In this document: in pieces, positions 47,011 through 58,698 of the stretch | Numbering within the stretch: position 1 is the stretch's first letter | Layout of the letters: every line of letters starts with the position of its first letter | Origin: Roridomyces roridus | Taxonomy: Eukaryota > Basidiomycota > Agaricomycetes > Agaricales > Mycenaceae | Direction: 5' to 3' | Length of the DNA: 64,000 bases | Assembly (NCBI GenBank): GCA_029378245.1 | Contig: JARKIF010000021.1 | Coordinates: 310,001 to 374,000, forward strand | Notes under the pieces: model-generated | Databases searched by the model: none | Told to the model about the DNA's origin: nothing | What the model saw: the letters and a program-made list of their open reading frames with translations, nothing else | Position numbers and translations under genes: made by a program

Positions 47011-48835
47011 GGTGGTTTTCATGCCTGTTGCTGGCCTGCCAATAGCCAGCTCACTTTTGCAATTTTGGTACACGTACAGGCTCATCTTTGCTCCTGTTCC
47101 TACTGCTGGGCTAGTAGTTGATTGCCCAGTTCAATTGTCATATTTCCTGTCCATTGACGTTGGGTTTCATATCCAGCTTGCTTTTGTGATCGTGGCACAC
47201 GTACAGCTACTGCCGGGTCACGGATAGTGGCTGACAGTGTGCTTGCTTTTTTGTATCATCCTCATGTCTGTTGCTGCATCACTATTAGCCAGGGCAATTT
47301 TTGCCATTTTAATTTTCACGCCTAAACAGCTGTTTTGGTACGTATCTTTGTGGTACGTATCTTTGGGTTGCTAGCCGGCTTGATTTTGGAATTTTGGCAC
47401 CCAGACGGTCGTGGCATGCCTGTTGCTGCATTCATTGCTACACCGCCAAAGTGCCGTCAGGCCGAAGCCAGCCGGCGCGCCCATGTGCACACCAGATGAG
47501 CCGTATCCTGGGTTCAGCCGGAGACCGGCTGGGCTCCAGCTGAGTGATCCAGCCAAGAATCCCAGCTGATAGCCGGCTGGCTATCCATGCCGACTGGCAT
47601 GGGTGTGTCCAGCTGGAAGTCTTGATTCAATATTGTGAGTCCGTTGAGTCCAGGGCAGCAGAATGACATTTCTGTGGATAGTCTTTGTTTACTGTGAATC
47701 TCTTCAGCCACAGTAACATATCTCTGAGGGAGACGAGGTCACCGACGACTTGAGAAAAGTTGCTAAGTCCGTTGCCGACGCACGGAGATCTCAAACCGCG
47801 TTGCCGTAAGTCAACAATCACGTTGACTCCACCCGGCGCTGATTCGGCGCTCCATGGCAGCCGTAATAAATGGCGTGATTTTCGGAGTCATTTCCTCCGT
47901 TCCTTCTTCCCTTCCCCCACATCCTCCCTTCTCTCTCCCGTCCTCCAGCAATCGCAAGTCCTCGCGGGGGTCATATCAAGCCCAAGCCCTTCAAATGTCT
48001 TCGTTCCCCTCAAACCGTGATCCTCAATTGAGCCAAGTCTCAAGACGCAAACGCAAGCCGACGGGCCGCAAAGCGTAACTGGCCAACTCTGCTCCCCTGT
48101 CGCCGTTGGCCTCTTCTCAAGTTCCTCAATTGATTTTCCCCGTTCAAAGCCTCAAAATGATCTGCCCCCCAAATGCCCCACCTGCACGCACCTTGTCCCA
48201 TCTATCCGTCCTTTCCTTCCTGGTCTTCAAGGTACAATCAACACCATTATCTCAAGCTTTCATTCAACCCACCAACTCCTCCAAAACTTCTTCCCGTTCG
48301 TATCATATATTGCCCCGCATTTACTACGTGTCATGTATTTCTGTGTAATGAATTGAGTTTCTCTGATATATTTTTTGAGTGCGATGAGCATGTTTTGACT
48401 GGTGTACGACGGGATGAGCGACTGAACTGGCAGCTTGTAGTCAGCTACTCGGACCAGCTGGCGGCCATGAAAGCTGGATACAGCATGGACCCATTGAAGA
48501 TGAGACCTGGCATCCATCTTGCCACCAGCCGGATGCCATTTGTCAGCGACATGTGGCACACATATCACGCCCACCTGCTGGTCAGCTGGCCACACTCTGG
48601 CGGTGTAGTAGCTAGCTTGCTTTACCAATTTCACCGATCGTATCTATGCATATGCATGTAGCTGCAATGCAACATTCATTTCCAAAGCAGCTAAGGTACT
48701 AGTAACTTCTAAATACAGAAGCAATTAAAGGACAACAACCTTCCCACTGAGCTAGGGAATTATACGAGACACCATACCCAGGTTCCAGCTGGAAAATTCA
48801 GTAAATTCAGCTAGTTTGCAAGATGGGCATGCATA

Positions 48836-49290
48836 CTCACTGTGGGTATACCCACCATCCCATTCACAAGGTGGGCATACTCCCCGTGGGCATACCCACC
48901 ATCCCATTCACAAGGTGGGCATACTCCCCGTGGGTATACCCACCATCCCACTTGAAAGGTGGGGATACTCGCTGTGGGGATACCCACCTTACATTAGAAA
49001 GAGTGGGTATTCCCACGGCGAGTATCCTGACAGAAGTGGGGACACTCACGGCGGGTATCCCCACTCCCACAAAACGCGAGGTGGGTATCCCCACTCTCCT
49101 GTTTGGAAGTGGGTATACCTACCTCTCCATCTTTGCAAGGTGGGGATGCCCACTCTTCAAAAAATGAGAGGCGGGTATACCTACTCTTCAAAAAGCAGAT
49201 GTGAGTGTATCCAAGGGACTATGCCCACTCTCCTGCCCTAGCAAGGTGGGTATACCCACCGAGACCATAATTCTGGGTGGGTATACCCCA
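48836..49290. repeat. Left GGTATACC-type minisatellite array
   Basis: About ten imperfect units of roughly 45 bp are built around the palindrome GGTGGGTATACCCACC and its variants (GTGGGCATACCCACC, GTGGGGATACCCACC). Spacers such as ATCCCATTCACAAGGTGG repeat in the first three units and degrade further right. A matching array lies at 55230-55860 on the other side of the element core. Confidence 0.8.
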
Positions 49291-52200
49291 AAACAACCGC
49301 TGTTGTCCGGTTACTAGGTCCAAGGTTTCCCCCCCAGCGAGGCTGTGGTTCAATTCAGCTCTCGAGCTTGCCGGGCACTTTAACAGTCCTTCACATTACC
49401 TTCACAGTGACTTGAATTTTGTTCAGGACTACTAAATTGAAAATTCATCTAAAGATCTTGTTCAAAAACATAAGTTGAAGCGTCAAACTGGTCAAACCAT
49501 TGGGAATCGGCAATAGCACTGCGGGACTCGGGTGGCATCTCGGCAGAGTCGGCACTCGGATCCTTACTCAGAAAGTTGCGGCACGATGGCAGTCAAGATG
49601 ATCCTTATTCGACAATGGCGCCCGAGGCCTAGTCTCGGGACCAGACTCTAGTACAACTGACGATCAAGTAGTTGTAGCCCGAGGCCCAGTTTTCGATTGG
49701 AGTCCCACGAGAGCCCACGAGTTGCACTCCAAATCACCCATTGTCCTTTTCATTTGGCACATGCAACACCAGTGATCGAAGAACAATGGAGGATCAGCGA
49801 ACAATGCAGCCGGCGCGTGTCATTTGTTTGCGGATGTGTCATGTGACTCAGCGCACACTCTCTTCCGCACCACGACCTCCGCCCACACGGACAACATCGG
49901 CGCGCAGCAATCGAGCATGAAAAACTCGTCTACGCCGCAGAACGACAAACTCACGCCCCAGAATGCCGGAGGAGTTGGTCGAGGAGCTAGATGCCAACGG
50001 GGCATACATATTACACTTCAAGCAGGTGCGTCGCTGACGCCCAGCCTTTCCTTGCATCACTGACACTCTTTAGCGTCCCGCGAAGCGTCGTGTTTCCTCA
50101 AGATTCCCACATGCCGCTGTGCGCCATCCGCGATCAGCAGAACTGGCATACCTTCTCCTGGACCGCGTGCTACGATCCCACACTCGGTCCGGCGGTGTCT
50201 ATGAGAAGGGACCAGACGCCACGAATACCCTCACCCTTCTCCCTCACCCGACTCCACTGCTCTGCCCGCCCGGCTCCCCCGGTCCCCTCTTATCCATCTC
50301 CGTCTATCCATCTGCGCTGTCTGCCGCACCCTCGCGCTCTGGATTATGTGTGCTCCTTCTCTCTATCCGTTCAACCTATTACTGGCTTGGCTGTCGCACG
50401 CACTTGCCCTTTCGTCCTCGGCGACACCTGTCCTCGACCTAACGTGGATGTGTTCGTCTGTTATCACAACGGTAGGAGAGACAACCTCCCCGTCGACGGC
50501 CGCACGCCCACTCTCTTTTCTACGTTCTCCGATCGAATTGCGATTCGGGTTGCAGATTGCAGATCCCTCTTTCTTCAATATGAACCGATTTCCTTCAGGC
50601 TTCCGTACGCACGGTTACACCCCGCTGGAGACCAGGTACGTGCCTACCTTCTTTGCTTCAACGAATCTGACCAGTCCTGTTGATTCTCCTCTGTGTACAT
50701 AGGCCGGGCTTCCATGAGGCCACTGTTTCTCTGAACTCCTTCATCAAGTTATTCCCTTTCGGGCAGAGTGCGGCCCTCATTGTTCCCGTGCGCCCTCTGG
50801 CGCATCAAGTATCAACTGTCTACTTGAATTCACTTCATCCTCGACCCTGTGCCCCGCTTCCAAGTCCGTTTCCCCGCCTGGACGGGGTACTCATTACGGT
50901 GTGTGCACTTCCACCCCTTTTGCGTCCCTTGACGTACACTGACCGAATGCAAGGTCCATCCTTCTACTCAGGTTCCTGCTTCCAGCCGGTCTCGCCTACT
51001 TCTTGTCTCGAAGGGACCGCTGTCTCACTGCGCCGCCTATGTGCCCGGAGTGCGAGGTACGCCTGCTGTCCATATTCACGTTCGAATTGCGACACTGATT
51101 CGTTTTCCGTGCTTGTAGGTATTCCCCAGAATACGGACGAGACTCCCTTCGACGACTCACTTTTGTGACCAGCGTCTGGGAGAATTCATTTTGAACCTCT
51201 TCAGTGTAGATCTATGTACAAGTATTCGAAATTTATCTGATTTTGGGTGAGTGTACATCTCACCTGCAAGCATGTCGCGCCACTGGGGCTGATTGTGTAC
51301 ACTGTGAACTTCCACGGTCCTGTAATGGGATGACACTTACAAATTCGGCGGGGGAATAGAGTGATTCCCGCCCATCTGCCTTGCCTTGACGCGAAACGAG
51401 CAACGCGCAGTGAATTCTGCCTGGATTCCTTGGCGCGTCTCATTCAAATGAAATAGGGTGGTGTCACCTCTCTCCCTCCGTCGCCTGTCTCTCTCCTGAA
51501 TGTCTGCATCTGTCGATTTTATCCAGCCCGGCACCCGCCATTAATTTGTCAGTTATTACCCAAAATTCAGGTCGAGTGCAAGGGTACATTTCAATTCGAG
51601 CTTTCCTTTCTTGGTCTGTTGTTATCCTTGGAGTTGACGATGTCCTTCGGTGTGGATTTCGATTCCGGGGCCCTGGTATATCTTGATTTCTCATTTGTCT
51701 CCATTTCTGTACATTCTATTGAAGAGGGTCTGATATGTACCACTCTGTTCTCCAAGTTCATCCCGTTTAGTTTGTCATGTACAAGTTGATCGTTATGGTG
51801 TAGATGATTTGAAAACCGAGGACTTTCGGCCGCACAGTGTAGATAAATCCAGGTCGGGCTCTCGCGCGCTCTAATCCGAGGCGGGAGACGTGCAGGGAGA
51901 AGACGTACGCGGACCAGGCCCTACGCAGTGCACTGGGCGTATACTTCAAGAAGGATAGTTCGAAAGAATCCGGCGCCCACAGCAAACCAGATCGTCGAGG
52001 CTGGTACAATGTGCGGGGTGCGGGGAGCGTGTCTACTTACTTTGCATTCAGTTAGACGCAAGCGCACGCACCGAGTAGTGTATCTGATTTCCCATGTAAG
52101 CGGGCAGGAAAATGAAGGCACTACGTACCTTGGATTAAATACTGAGTGGGAATACATTCGAGTCGCACTCCTGCTCTCAGTTCAGTCCAGGAAACCCGAG

Positions 52201-55200
52201 TTCAATTCAGTTTGCCGGACGCAATTTCATTGAACTTGCATTCGAACAGTTCAGACTCATGTGCAGACAAGTTGAATGACTGGCCGTCCGGCTAGTTTTA
52301 TCGTTCCATGGTGCGTGGTTTTATTCTCGTTGGAACAGTGGCATTTTCAAGGTAAGAGAGTGACTTCACGCTGCCATTGAGTACGTCTTTGTGCTCGATA
52401 TAATCCATACGCGTACAAAGACCTACGTACAACAAAATGGCAATCCACTGGAGCGAGCCACCTTATACCACTCGGCGACCCCCATACTGTTCGAAGGTTC
52501 AGTTCCGAGGTTCTGGAATCCGTGCTTGTCGGCAGGCAACATGGTGGATTCAATTTGCAGAGGTGGGTGTCGTCTCGTTGAATCGCTGCGGTTTGAATGA
52601 TTTCTTTTCTCTGAATGTTTTCTCTGGATGTGTACTCGGGAAGTGAGTCGGTCTTTGCTCACCAGTTCATGTGCTTGACAGAATTTTCAGATCAGGGCAT
52701 CTACTCGACTAGACATCCTGTTCAAACCGCTTGACGCATCCACTGAGCGGGGGTTGTTCTCGTGCTTTCGGGGTCGACCATCATCAAATGAATGGTCAAA
52801 AGTGATCGCATGCAAGTGCTACTACGTACAACAGGTGGCAAGTACTCGCCGGCGAGCAGGTAAGTTCCAATAAGCTGGATCGGCGTGGAAATATTGACGA
52901 CGACAAACGACAGCGGATCGGAACGCTAGAGGACCGGACGGAGTTAGTACCGGGTTTGCAGACACAAAATAAATGGGCCAACTCACAGCTAACACGATGA
53001 AGACAGTGAGTCAGAAAGGAGAGTAGGTACAAGAAACATGAGAGGACGCTGTGATGCTTGGAACGAGCCCAACTCACCAGTCAGAATCACAACCCATGGC
53101 CAACGGGCAACGATTCAAAACCACATGAAAACTAGAGCTGCGGTTCAAGTGAATAGCAGGATTGAACGTTGAAGACCCAAGAAACTACTCACAGCTAGAA
53201 CAAGGCAAACCGGTACACTGCGGAAGCTAGTCAGACAAAGTCTGGAGGATACTTGCATACTCCGACGCCGCATGCTCTGCCGCGAAGCCGCTTCCCCGGC
53301 GACTATCACGCAAGTCAGTACGGTTCAAGCACGGGCCCAAAGAATTCACCTATGCCGCACAAACTAGCCTCACAAACACATACGTCTGATACATCAAGTA
53401 GATCAGAACAGCGTGATCTTCCGGGGCAATGTAAGACCAAGGCCGCCCGTCGAATCCGCCACCAAAACACGCCATCTCGGTGTATTCAACCGACGTACTT
53501 ACGATTACCGGTCCGAAGCAGATGGACCGTCTCCAACTGAATGCGCTCGGCACAAGAGTCGGGTCGAGAACGAAAACGAAGGGGAAAGCCTGAGAACGCA
53601 TACCACTGTCACATCGGTCAGCAAAGGAGCACGGCGTTTAGGGAATTCTTGGATTGGAGGTACATCTGAAATCGGTGTGAAGATGACGCGGACAGGAAGT
53701 ATTAACTCACGGAAGAAAAATACGAACAAATCACTAGATTGCTATTAGTGCCTCAGTTGACATCCAACCCAACACCGAGATCACTCATCACCCCAAGAAT
53801 GCCCAACCGACCCACTGGGAAGGTACGCCGCCGCCATACACAAAACAAATTACACACACACACGCAGGCGTGAATGCATTATAATAACAGACACGAAGGA
53901 CGGGACTCAGCGCAGAAGAGGGGGAAAAAAACACTAGTCTAAGGATAATTCCAAAGGGGCAATGGGCTTGCCGTTGACTTGACAGCCGGCACAGATCGTC
54001 GGGACTCCGATTCGGGAGTTGTCCTGTGCCTGGATTCAGATTTCAAGAAGTGAAACAGTGTGGAAGCGCACGCACCAAAGGGAGAGCACCCCATTTCCAA
54101 CCAGGATTCAATTCGAAATAATCTGCAGCCCCGGCCAACAATCAATGGCAGGAGGAGATAATGAAACGCAGACGCACGTAGGCCGATGCGGCGGAGGACA
54201 GACAGCTGTTCCCCTGCTGATCGGTGACCCGGTGACGGACAGACAAGTGTGGGGAACAAGGGAAACGGACGGACATGACGGCAGCAGAGGCTCGGATGAC
54301 GGTGCGGCGAAAGGCCCGGATGAGTGAGGGTTGATGGCACAGTATTCCCAACCAGGGATTGTGCGAAGAATTGAGAGCCACCCGCGGTATCGGATAGTAG
54401 GGAAAAAGGAGGGGAGCTTGGAAGTGACGGCATTGTAAAACATGTACACACCCGAAGTCCGAGAGGTCGTGATTCTTTGAGGCGGCCGTGCCTGTGGTAA
54501 TAGTCGGCGAAGCAAGGAGCCCGGTAGGTTATCACAGAGGACTTTGGACAGGAGGACACCGGGTTCAAGCGACCGGGAGGCTCAACGGTGTCAGTGTTGC
54601 GACGGGAGGGCCTGGGCGTCAACGAACTCACCAGCGTTATCGCGTTATCAAGCTCCTGACCCACTCCCCAGGGATTCTCTAGGCTTGAAGGTATCGCGGG
54701 ATGTCGAGTAAGATGATCTTCAAGCAACCACGGAGCGAGAACTTGGTGTCTGGGCGGGCAGAGGTCGTGGTGCGGAAGAGAAAGCAGGCTGAGTCACATG
54801 ACACGTCCGCAAACAAATGACACGCGCTTGCCGACTGCATTGTTCGTCGATCAATCGCTGATCCTGCATTGTTCGTCCGTTGCCATGGGCCGAATTTAAA
54901 GGACAATTGATTTGGAATCGTGGGACTCGGGCTCGATGCGCAATTTAACTCCCATCATGCCGCGACTTGAAACTGAGTCAAGTAGGAGTAAGGATCCAAG
55001 TGCCGACTTGCCGAGATGCCACCCGAGTACTTATGTTTCCAAACCAATTCCAAACAAGATGAATTCTCGAAGTCTTGAAGCACATTGTCAATGGAAGGGG
55101 TGTGAAAGGTATTACTTAGTAAAATGCCCAGCACATTCAAAGGCCGGATTGAACTAGAGCCTTGCTGGAAAAGATTCAACGCCCCGAACAAGCGGCGGCT

Positions 55201-55210
55201 GTTTTAATTC
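49285..55210. repeat. Inner inverted repeat arms (49285-49885 and 54755-55210)
   Basis: The left arm contains GTGTCATTTGTTTGCGGATG, CTCGGGTGGCATCTCGGC and GGATCCTTACTC in this order reversed with respect to the right arm (CGTCCGCAAACAAATGACAC at about 54805, GCCGAGATGCCACCCGAG at about 55010). Identity is clearly lower (about 70-80%) than in the outer ends, so this is either an older inner element or an older part of the same element. The loop between the arms is 4.8 kb. Confidence 0.7.
49886..54754. other. Core of the 9.9-kb element, coding content unresolved
   Basis: Candidate coding pieces include MPEELVEELDANGAYILHFK at 49962-50024 (+), ending at a GTGCGT donor, with long downstream frames rich in Pro/Ser to about 51170. 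On the minus strand at about 52850-53750 a set of short hydrophobic exons (TVARWPWVVILTG-like at about 53080-53115, FLYLLSFLTHCLHRV at about 52990-53040) is bordered by GTGAGT donors, as in a multi-exon membrane protein. A 262-codon minus frame lies at 53939-54727. None matches a transposase or other family I know, and several exons need stops to be skipped. It may be captured host sequence. Confidence 0.35.
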
Positions 55211-55229
55211 TGATGTTCCTCAATGGTGG

Positions 55230-55860
55230 GACTGGAACGATGGTGGGCATACCCACTGTTGAAAGAGAACGGGCTCCTCACGATGCAAAGGCCTTGGGTT
55301 TACCATCTCTGTTTCTTTTTGTTGGACGTGCGATGCACTGGGAGGGTAGAAACCAACAGTTACTTCAGAAACCTTCAATTGCCGTACTGGTAGTTTCAAC
55401 CGGAGGCATTGGCCTTGCAGGTCCGTCGGTCGCCCGTTTGATCCCCGCTGCCGAATCCTACGACTTTTTTGGGGCATCCCTAATCATCCTTTGTTTTATC
55501 AAGGCTTCTATGAAGGGGTGGGGATACTCACAATTAAGAAGAGAGCGAGGTGGGTATACCCACCGCTGAATGGTCCCGGTGAGGATACCCACCACCTTGA
55601 TGGGGCAAAGTGGGGGCACCTCCGGTGGGCATACCCACTTCTCATTTACAAGAGTGGGTATCCCCACCTTGCAAACAGGAGAGTGGGGATACCCACCATC
55701 AGTGTACTCCCTTTTGTGAGGATACCCACCATCAGTGTACTCACTGTTTGTGGGGGTACCCGCGGTGGGATATCCACCTCACTTTGGTAAGAGTGGATAT
55801 ACCCACAGTGAGTATGCCCACCTTGGAGATGAGATGGTGGGTATACCTGCGGTAGGTACA
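55230..55860. repeat. Right GGTATACC-type minisatellite array
   Basis: Units around GGTGGGTATACCCACC and GTGGGGATACCCACC recur roughly every 35-60 bp from 55540 to 55850, with one early unit at about 55240. A 42-bp unit containing ACCCACCATCAGTGTACTC is duplicated head-to-tail at 55692-55745. Mirrors the left array at 48836-49290. Confidence 0.75.
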
Positions 55861-56907
55861 CCCGCTTTCAAATTGGGAGGGCAGTTACTGACAATCGCAA
55901 ATCTACTACTCTGGTTGGCAGTTACGGTTTGTATTGTAGCTACATGCAGAAGAATTCCCACAATGCAGAAATATCTTGTGTTCGCACCACACGTACATGT
56001 ATCATTAGGGGAGGTCAGAGTGGTCAATTGCACATTGAGTCTCACATAAATATATTCAAAAAGCGAACACACTATACCAAAACCCAAAAAAAAAAATCAC
56101 TAAAGCAGACTGGGTACCACCAACCCAGCAACAGGCATGACTGTACGGACTGCCATTTATGGCGTGAAAATATCAAAATCAAGCTGGTTCATCATCTACT
56201 ACTTAGCCAGCAGCAAGCACCATGCACAAAAATGAACCTGTACAGGGAAATTGCACAAACGAGCTGGGCTGCTGGCACCCAGCCAGGGGTTAGCACCAGG
56301 CACGAAAACCGCCCGTACAGCCCCGAAAATGGCAAAAGCCACCTGGGCTACTAGCCACCAGCCAGGGGCCAGCAGCAGGCACGAAACCCGCCCCGTACAG
56401 CCCCCAAAATCGCAGAAACGAGCTGGCTGGGTGGGAGGTGGGTATACCCACCACACAGCGTGACGTGACATGGTGGGTATCCCCAGGTAGGTATACCCAC
56501 CGCCGTGGCTGGGTGCACCATCACTGGGTATACCCACTTCCTGGGACCTACTTAGGCCCCACCTCTCAGGCATATGTCAAGCCTAAGTAGGTAGGGTTTG
56601 AGGTAGCCTGAACTAAGTAGGTCAGGTTTGAGGTAGCCTGAAGTGTTGTATCGGGGCAACGCGTGCCTGTGTCGATGCCATCGACGTCGAGGGCCGCTGC
56701 GGCGGATGCGGCTCCTGTCTTGAAGCCACTTCAGGCTGTCTGGGCGAGTGCCTCGAAGGGTGTGCAGAGTGCCAGTGTTGTTGGGAGAACGGGGATCTGA
56801 ATGGCTGCGGTATCTTTTTCGGCTTCCTGCTCATGGTGACGCTGTTGGTGTCGTTTATCTTCAGCCTGCGGCAGTTGGAGTACTGGATTTTCGGCAAAAA
56901 GGGATAG

Positions 56908-58698
56908 GTTTGGAGTCCCTCTCCGCAGTCGTAGTTCGATATTGTATTGGGGGCACGGACGTTGCTTTGGTATCTTGATATTGTGTACTATGCCCGAAAA
57001 TTCCAAGTCAGTGGGTTCGGGCGAACACAAAACGAGAAAGGAGGATCCCAACCGCCGATGGGGAAACATAAGCAGTGCTAGACGGTTAGACCTTGGAGAT
57101 GACGCAGCGCGTTTCCAGGTGGTTATTACGAGACAAAGTTGACAAGCCGCCGAGGTACCCCAGAAATATTAATGTGGTTTCAGATCGAGATTCCGTGAAT
57201 TAGGACAAGACGGAGGAACGAAAGTGGGTCCTTCTTCTTCCGCGCAGGGTTCTTCTGAGTCTTCATCGGCGATTGGGATGAGGGCGCGGATGTAGGAGAG
57301 CATTCCAAGCCTCCACGGACGCCGCCGGACGGAAAGTCGGGCGAAAAAAGCCAAACGTCCTCGTCACGGATCCAACGTGGCGGGAGCAAAGCATCCGCTG
57401 TCATCGGATGGGTTCTGTAAAGTGTCGATGAAAGGTGGGTCCTGGTGGTGGCGTCTGCACGAGTGGGCAACGATGTGGCCGAGAGTCAAGACTCAAGAGT
57501 GCGTTGGTGGCGGTGGCGTCACGTGAAACACGCGTCGCGAATCAGCCATCGTGATCCAATCAAAATATCACTGATATCGCAGCACGGCTTCTTGGATCTC
57601 CTCCGGCATGGTCGGAGGAGGCACTTCGATGAAGGAGGATGTGCTCAAGGGACCGTGAGCGCAAAGCCGAGACTCTTGAACGATAAATGGACAAGAATCG
57701 TGCCTGAGGACCGTGTCGCAGTGCATCGAGGACGATACGTAACCAACCGTCTCGCCCGCCGGCGGTATGTACTGGAGATTTCATCCCAGCACACATTCAA
57801 CGCAAGGATTTCGTTTTGTGAATCGACCCTTTCCGAGGTTGGCCGGGGCGAGATCAACAGACGTGTTCGCACCGGCCACCAGTGCTAGCTTAGCCTCAGT
57901 TAGCGATGGGAACCACACTCGTGCGTCAATCTCCAGTACCGAGATGGGAAATCCGAGCGTCAAGCGCGACTCCTAAGCTTTCAAGTGCGAATCAAATCGA
58001 AAGAGTTCGATTGAGTCGTGCATAGTGGGTGCCACTGTGGAATCAAAAGGCGATTCAAACGGAGTCTGTGATATTATTACAGTGCAGACGACTTGAATTA
58101 CATGCCTCTTCAACATGTTTTGGGCTGAAGCAGCTCTCCAATTATTTATATGGCACGGAGCGGCCGAAGCGCGGGGTATGGGTCAGATGTCGAGATGTCG
58201 GCTCGATCACCTGTTATTTTGCCCGACGGAAGGATAAAAGCCACCACGAGTCCGGTTGCTGCGAGTTCCGTGAATTCAGTATTGGAGAGTGCCCATGGAC
58301 GGTCCAGGCTCGGTCAACTCTCGCGGACTGCTGTTGGGTGGGTCCGACGCAGCGCACCGAATGTGTGGCGAGCTTCCTGGATGCTGCGTGGAGAAGGAGC
58401 TATTTATCGCGCTCTCAGAAGAATTTTTTTGATTGTGATTTCCTCGTACACATCATCGGCCGCTTAATTCATCGAAAAATGATATGATTGCACTCCATCT
58501 AAACGCCTGCCGTTCTAGCTTCAGCGATTTCCGAATCGGCGCTAGGAACGTTCGTCGCTCACGCACGAGTGTCGGGACTTTACCGTTTCGGCAACCGCAT
58601 GTCTTTTACCTTGCCATCGACGCTAAATGGGGGTCCACGGCATTATACGTTCCGCAACACTGCCTCCAATACACATCTCTCCTCTCTCGACCACCACC
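56908..58698. other. Intergenic, 1.8 kb, no recognised gene
   Basis: Several frames of 60-150 codons exist on both strands. On the minus strand near 57610 the string MPEEIQEAVLRYQ resembles the MPEELVEELDANGAYI string at 49962 inside the element, but only over five residues. No domain motif, signal peptide or repeat was found. The phosphatase promoter should lie at the right end. Confidence 0.35.

Larger units (their letters stand above)
46708..56644. mobile_element. 9.9-kb element with long terminal inverted repeats, superfamily not identified
   Basis: The ends CACTTCAGGCTACC... and ...GGTAGCCTGAAGT are flanked by GTTGTATC on both sides (46700-46707, 56645-56652), an 8-bp target duplication; a 7-bp reading (TTGTATC) with the last G inside the element is equally possible. 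The terminal inverted repeats are about 300 bp at roughly 95% identity, then weaker similarity continues further in. The right end carries an extra tandem copy of the terminal 30 bp (56613-56644). Inside are GGTATACC-rich arrays on both sides, a second, more diverged inverted repeat (49285-49885 with 54755-55210), and a 4.8-kb core. I recognise no transposase, integrase or reverse transcriptase. The 8-bp duplication would fit hAT, P, or the Kyakuja-Dileera-Zisupton group, but the ends decide nothing by eye. High terminal identity suggests a recent insertion. Confidence 0.85.
46105..56907 (+). pseudogene. Small repeat-containing, cysteine-rich membrane protein gene split by the 9.9-kb element
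   Basis: The left part, 46105-46707, encodes 201 residues: a Gln/Pro-rich start, then two copies of a ~75-residue unit (WFTPGNTFSIIFFILGLFGS, then ICQFYTSDDGWC and LPGFVGAAFISLVDRNTDGG, repeated as WFTPGNTVCILAAVLGFFGT, ICQFYTDEDGWC and IPGFVGAAVTAIIDRTTDGG). Each unit has one hydrophobic helix. The frame runs straight to the target duplication GTTGTATC at 46700-46707. After the element and a second GTTGTATC (56645-56652) the same frame continues at 56653-56907 for 84 residues: a cysteine-rich block (CGGCGSCLEATSGCLGECLE, then GCAECQCCWEN) and a final helix FFGFLLMVTLLVSFIFSL. Stop at 56905-56907. Left and right parts are in phase when one target copy is dropped, which shows a single exon was cut. 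Function unknown. As read, the gene ends within the element's left end after a few extra codons (stop about 46738). Confidence 0.8.

Noticed and set aside
48836..49290. CRISPR-like array
   Set aside because: Units are imperfect palindromes with repeated spacers, in a eukaryotic genome and inside a transposon.
53939..54727. 262-codon minus-strand frame as the element's transposase
   Set aside because: Rich in Ser, Pro and Arg without DDE, zinc-finger or dimerisation motifs; overlaps the inner repeat arm.
57445..57890. Gene between the split membrane protein and the phosphatase
   Set aside because: Frames on both strands lack motifs and plausible intron structure.
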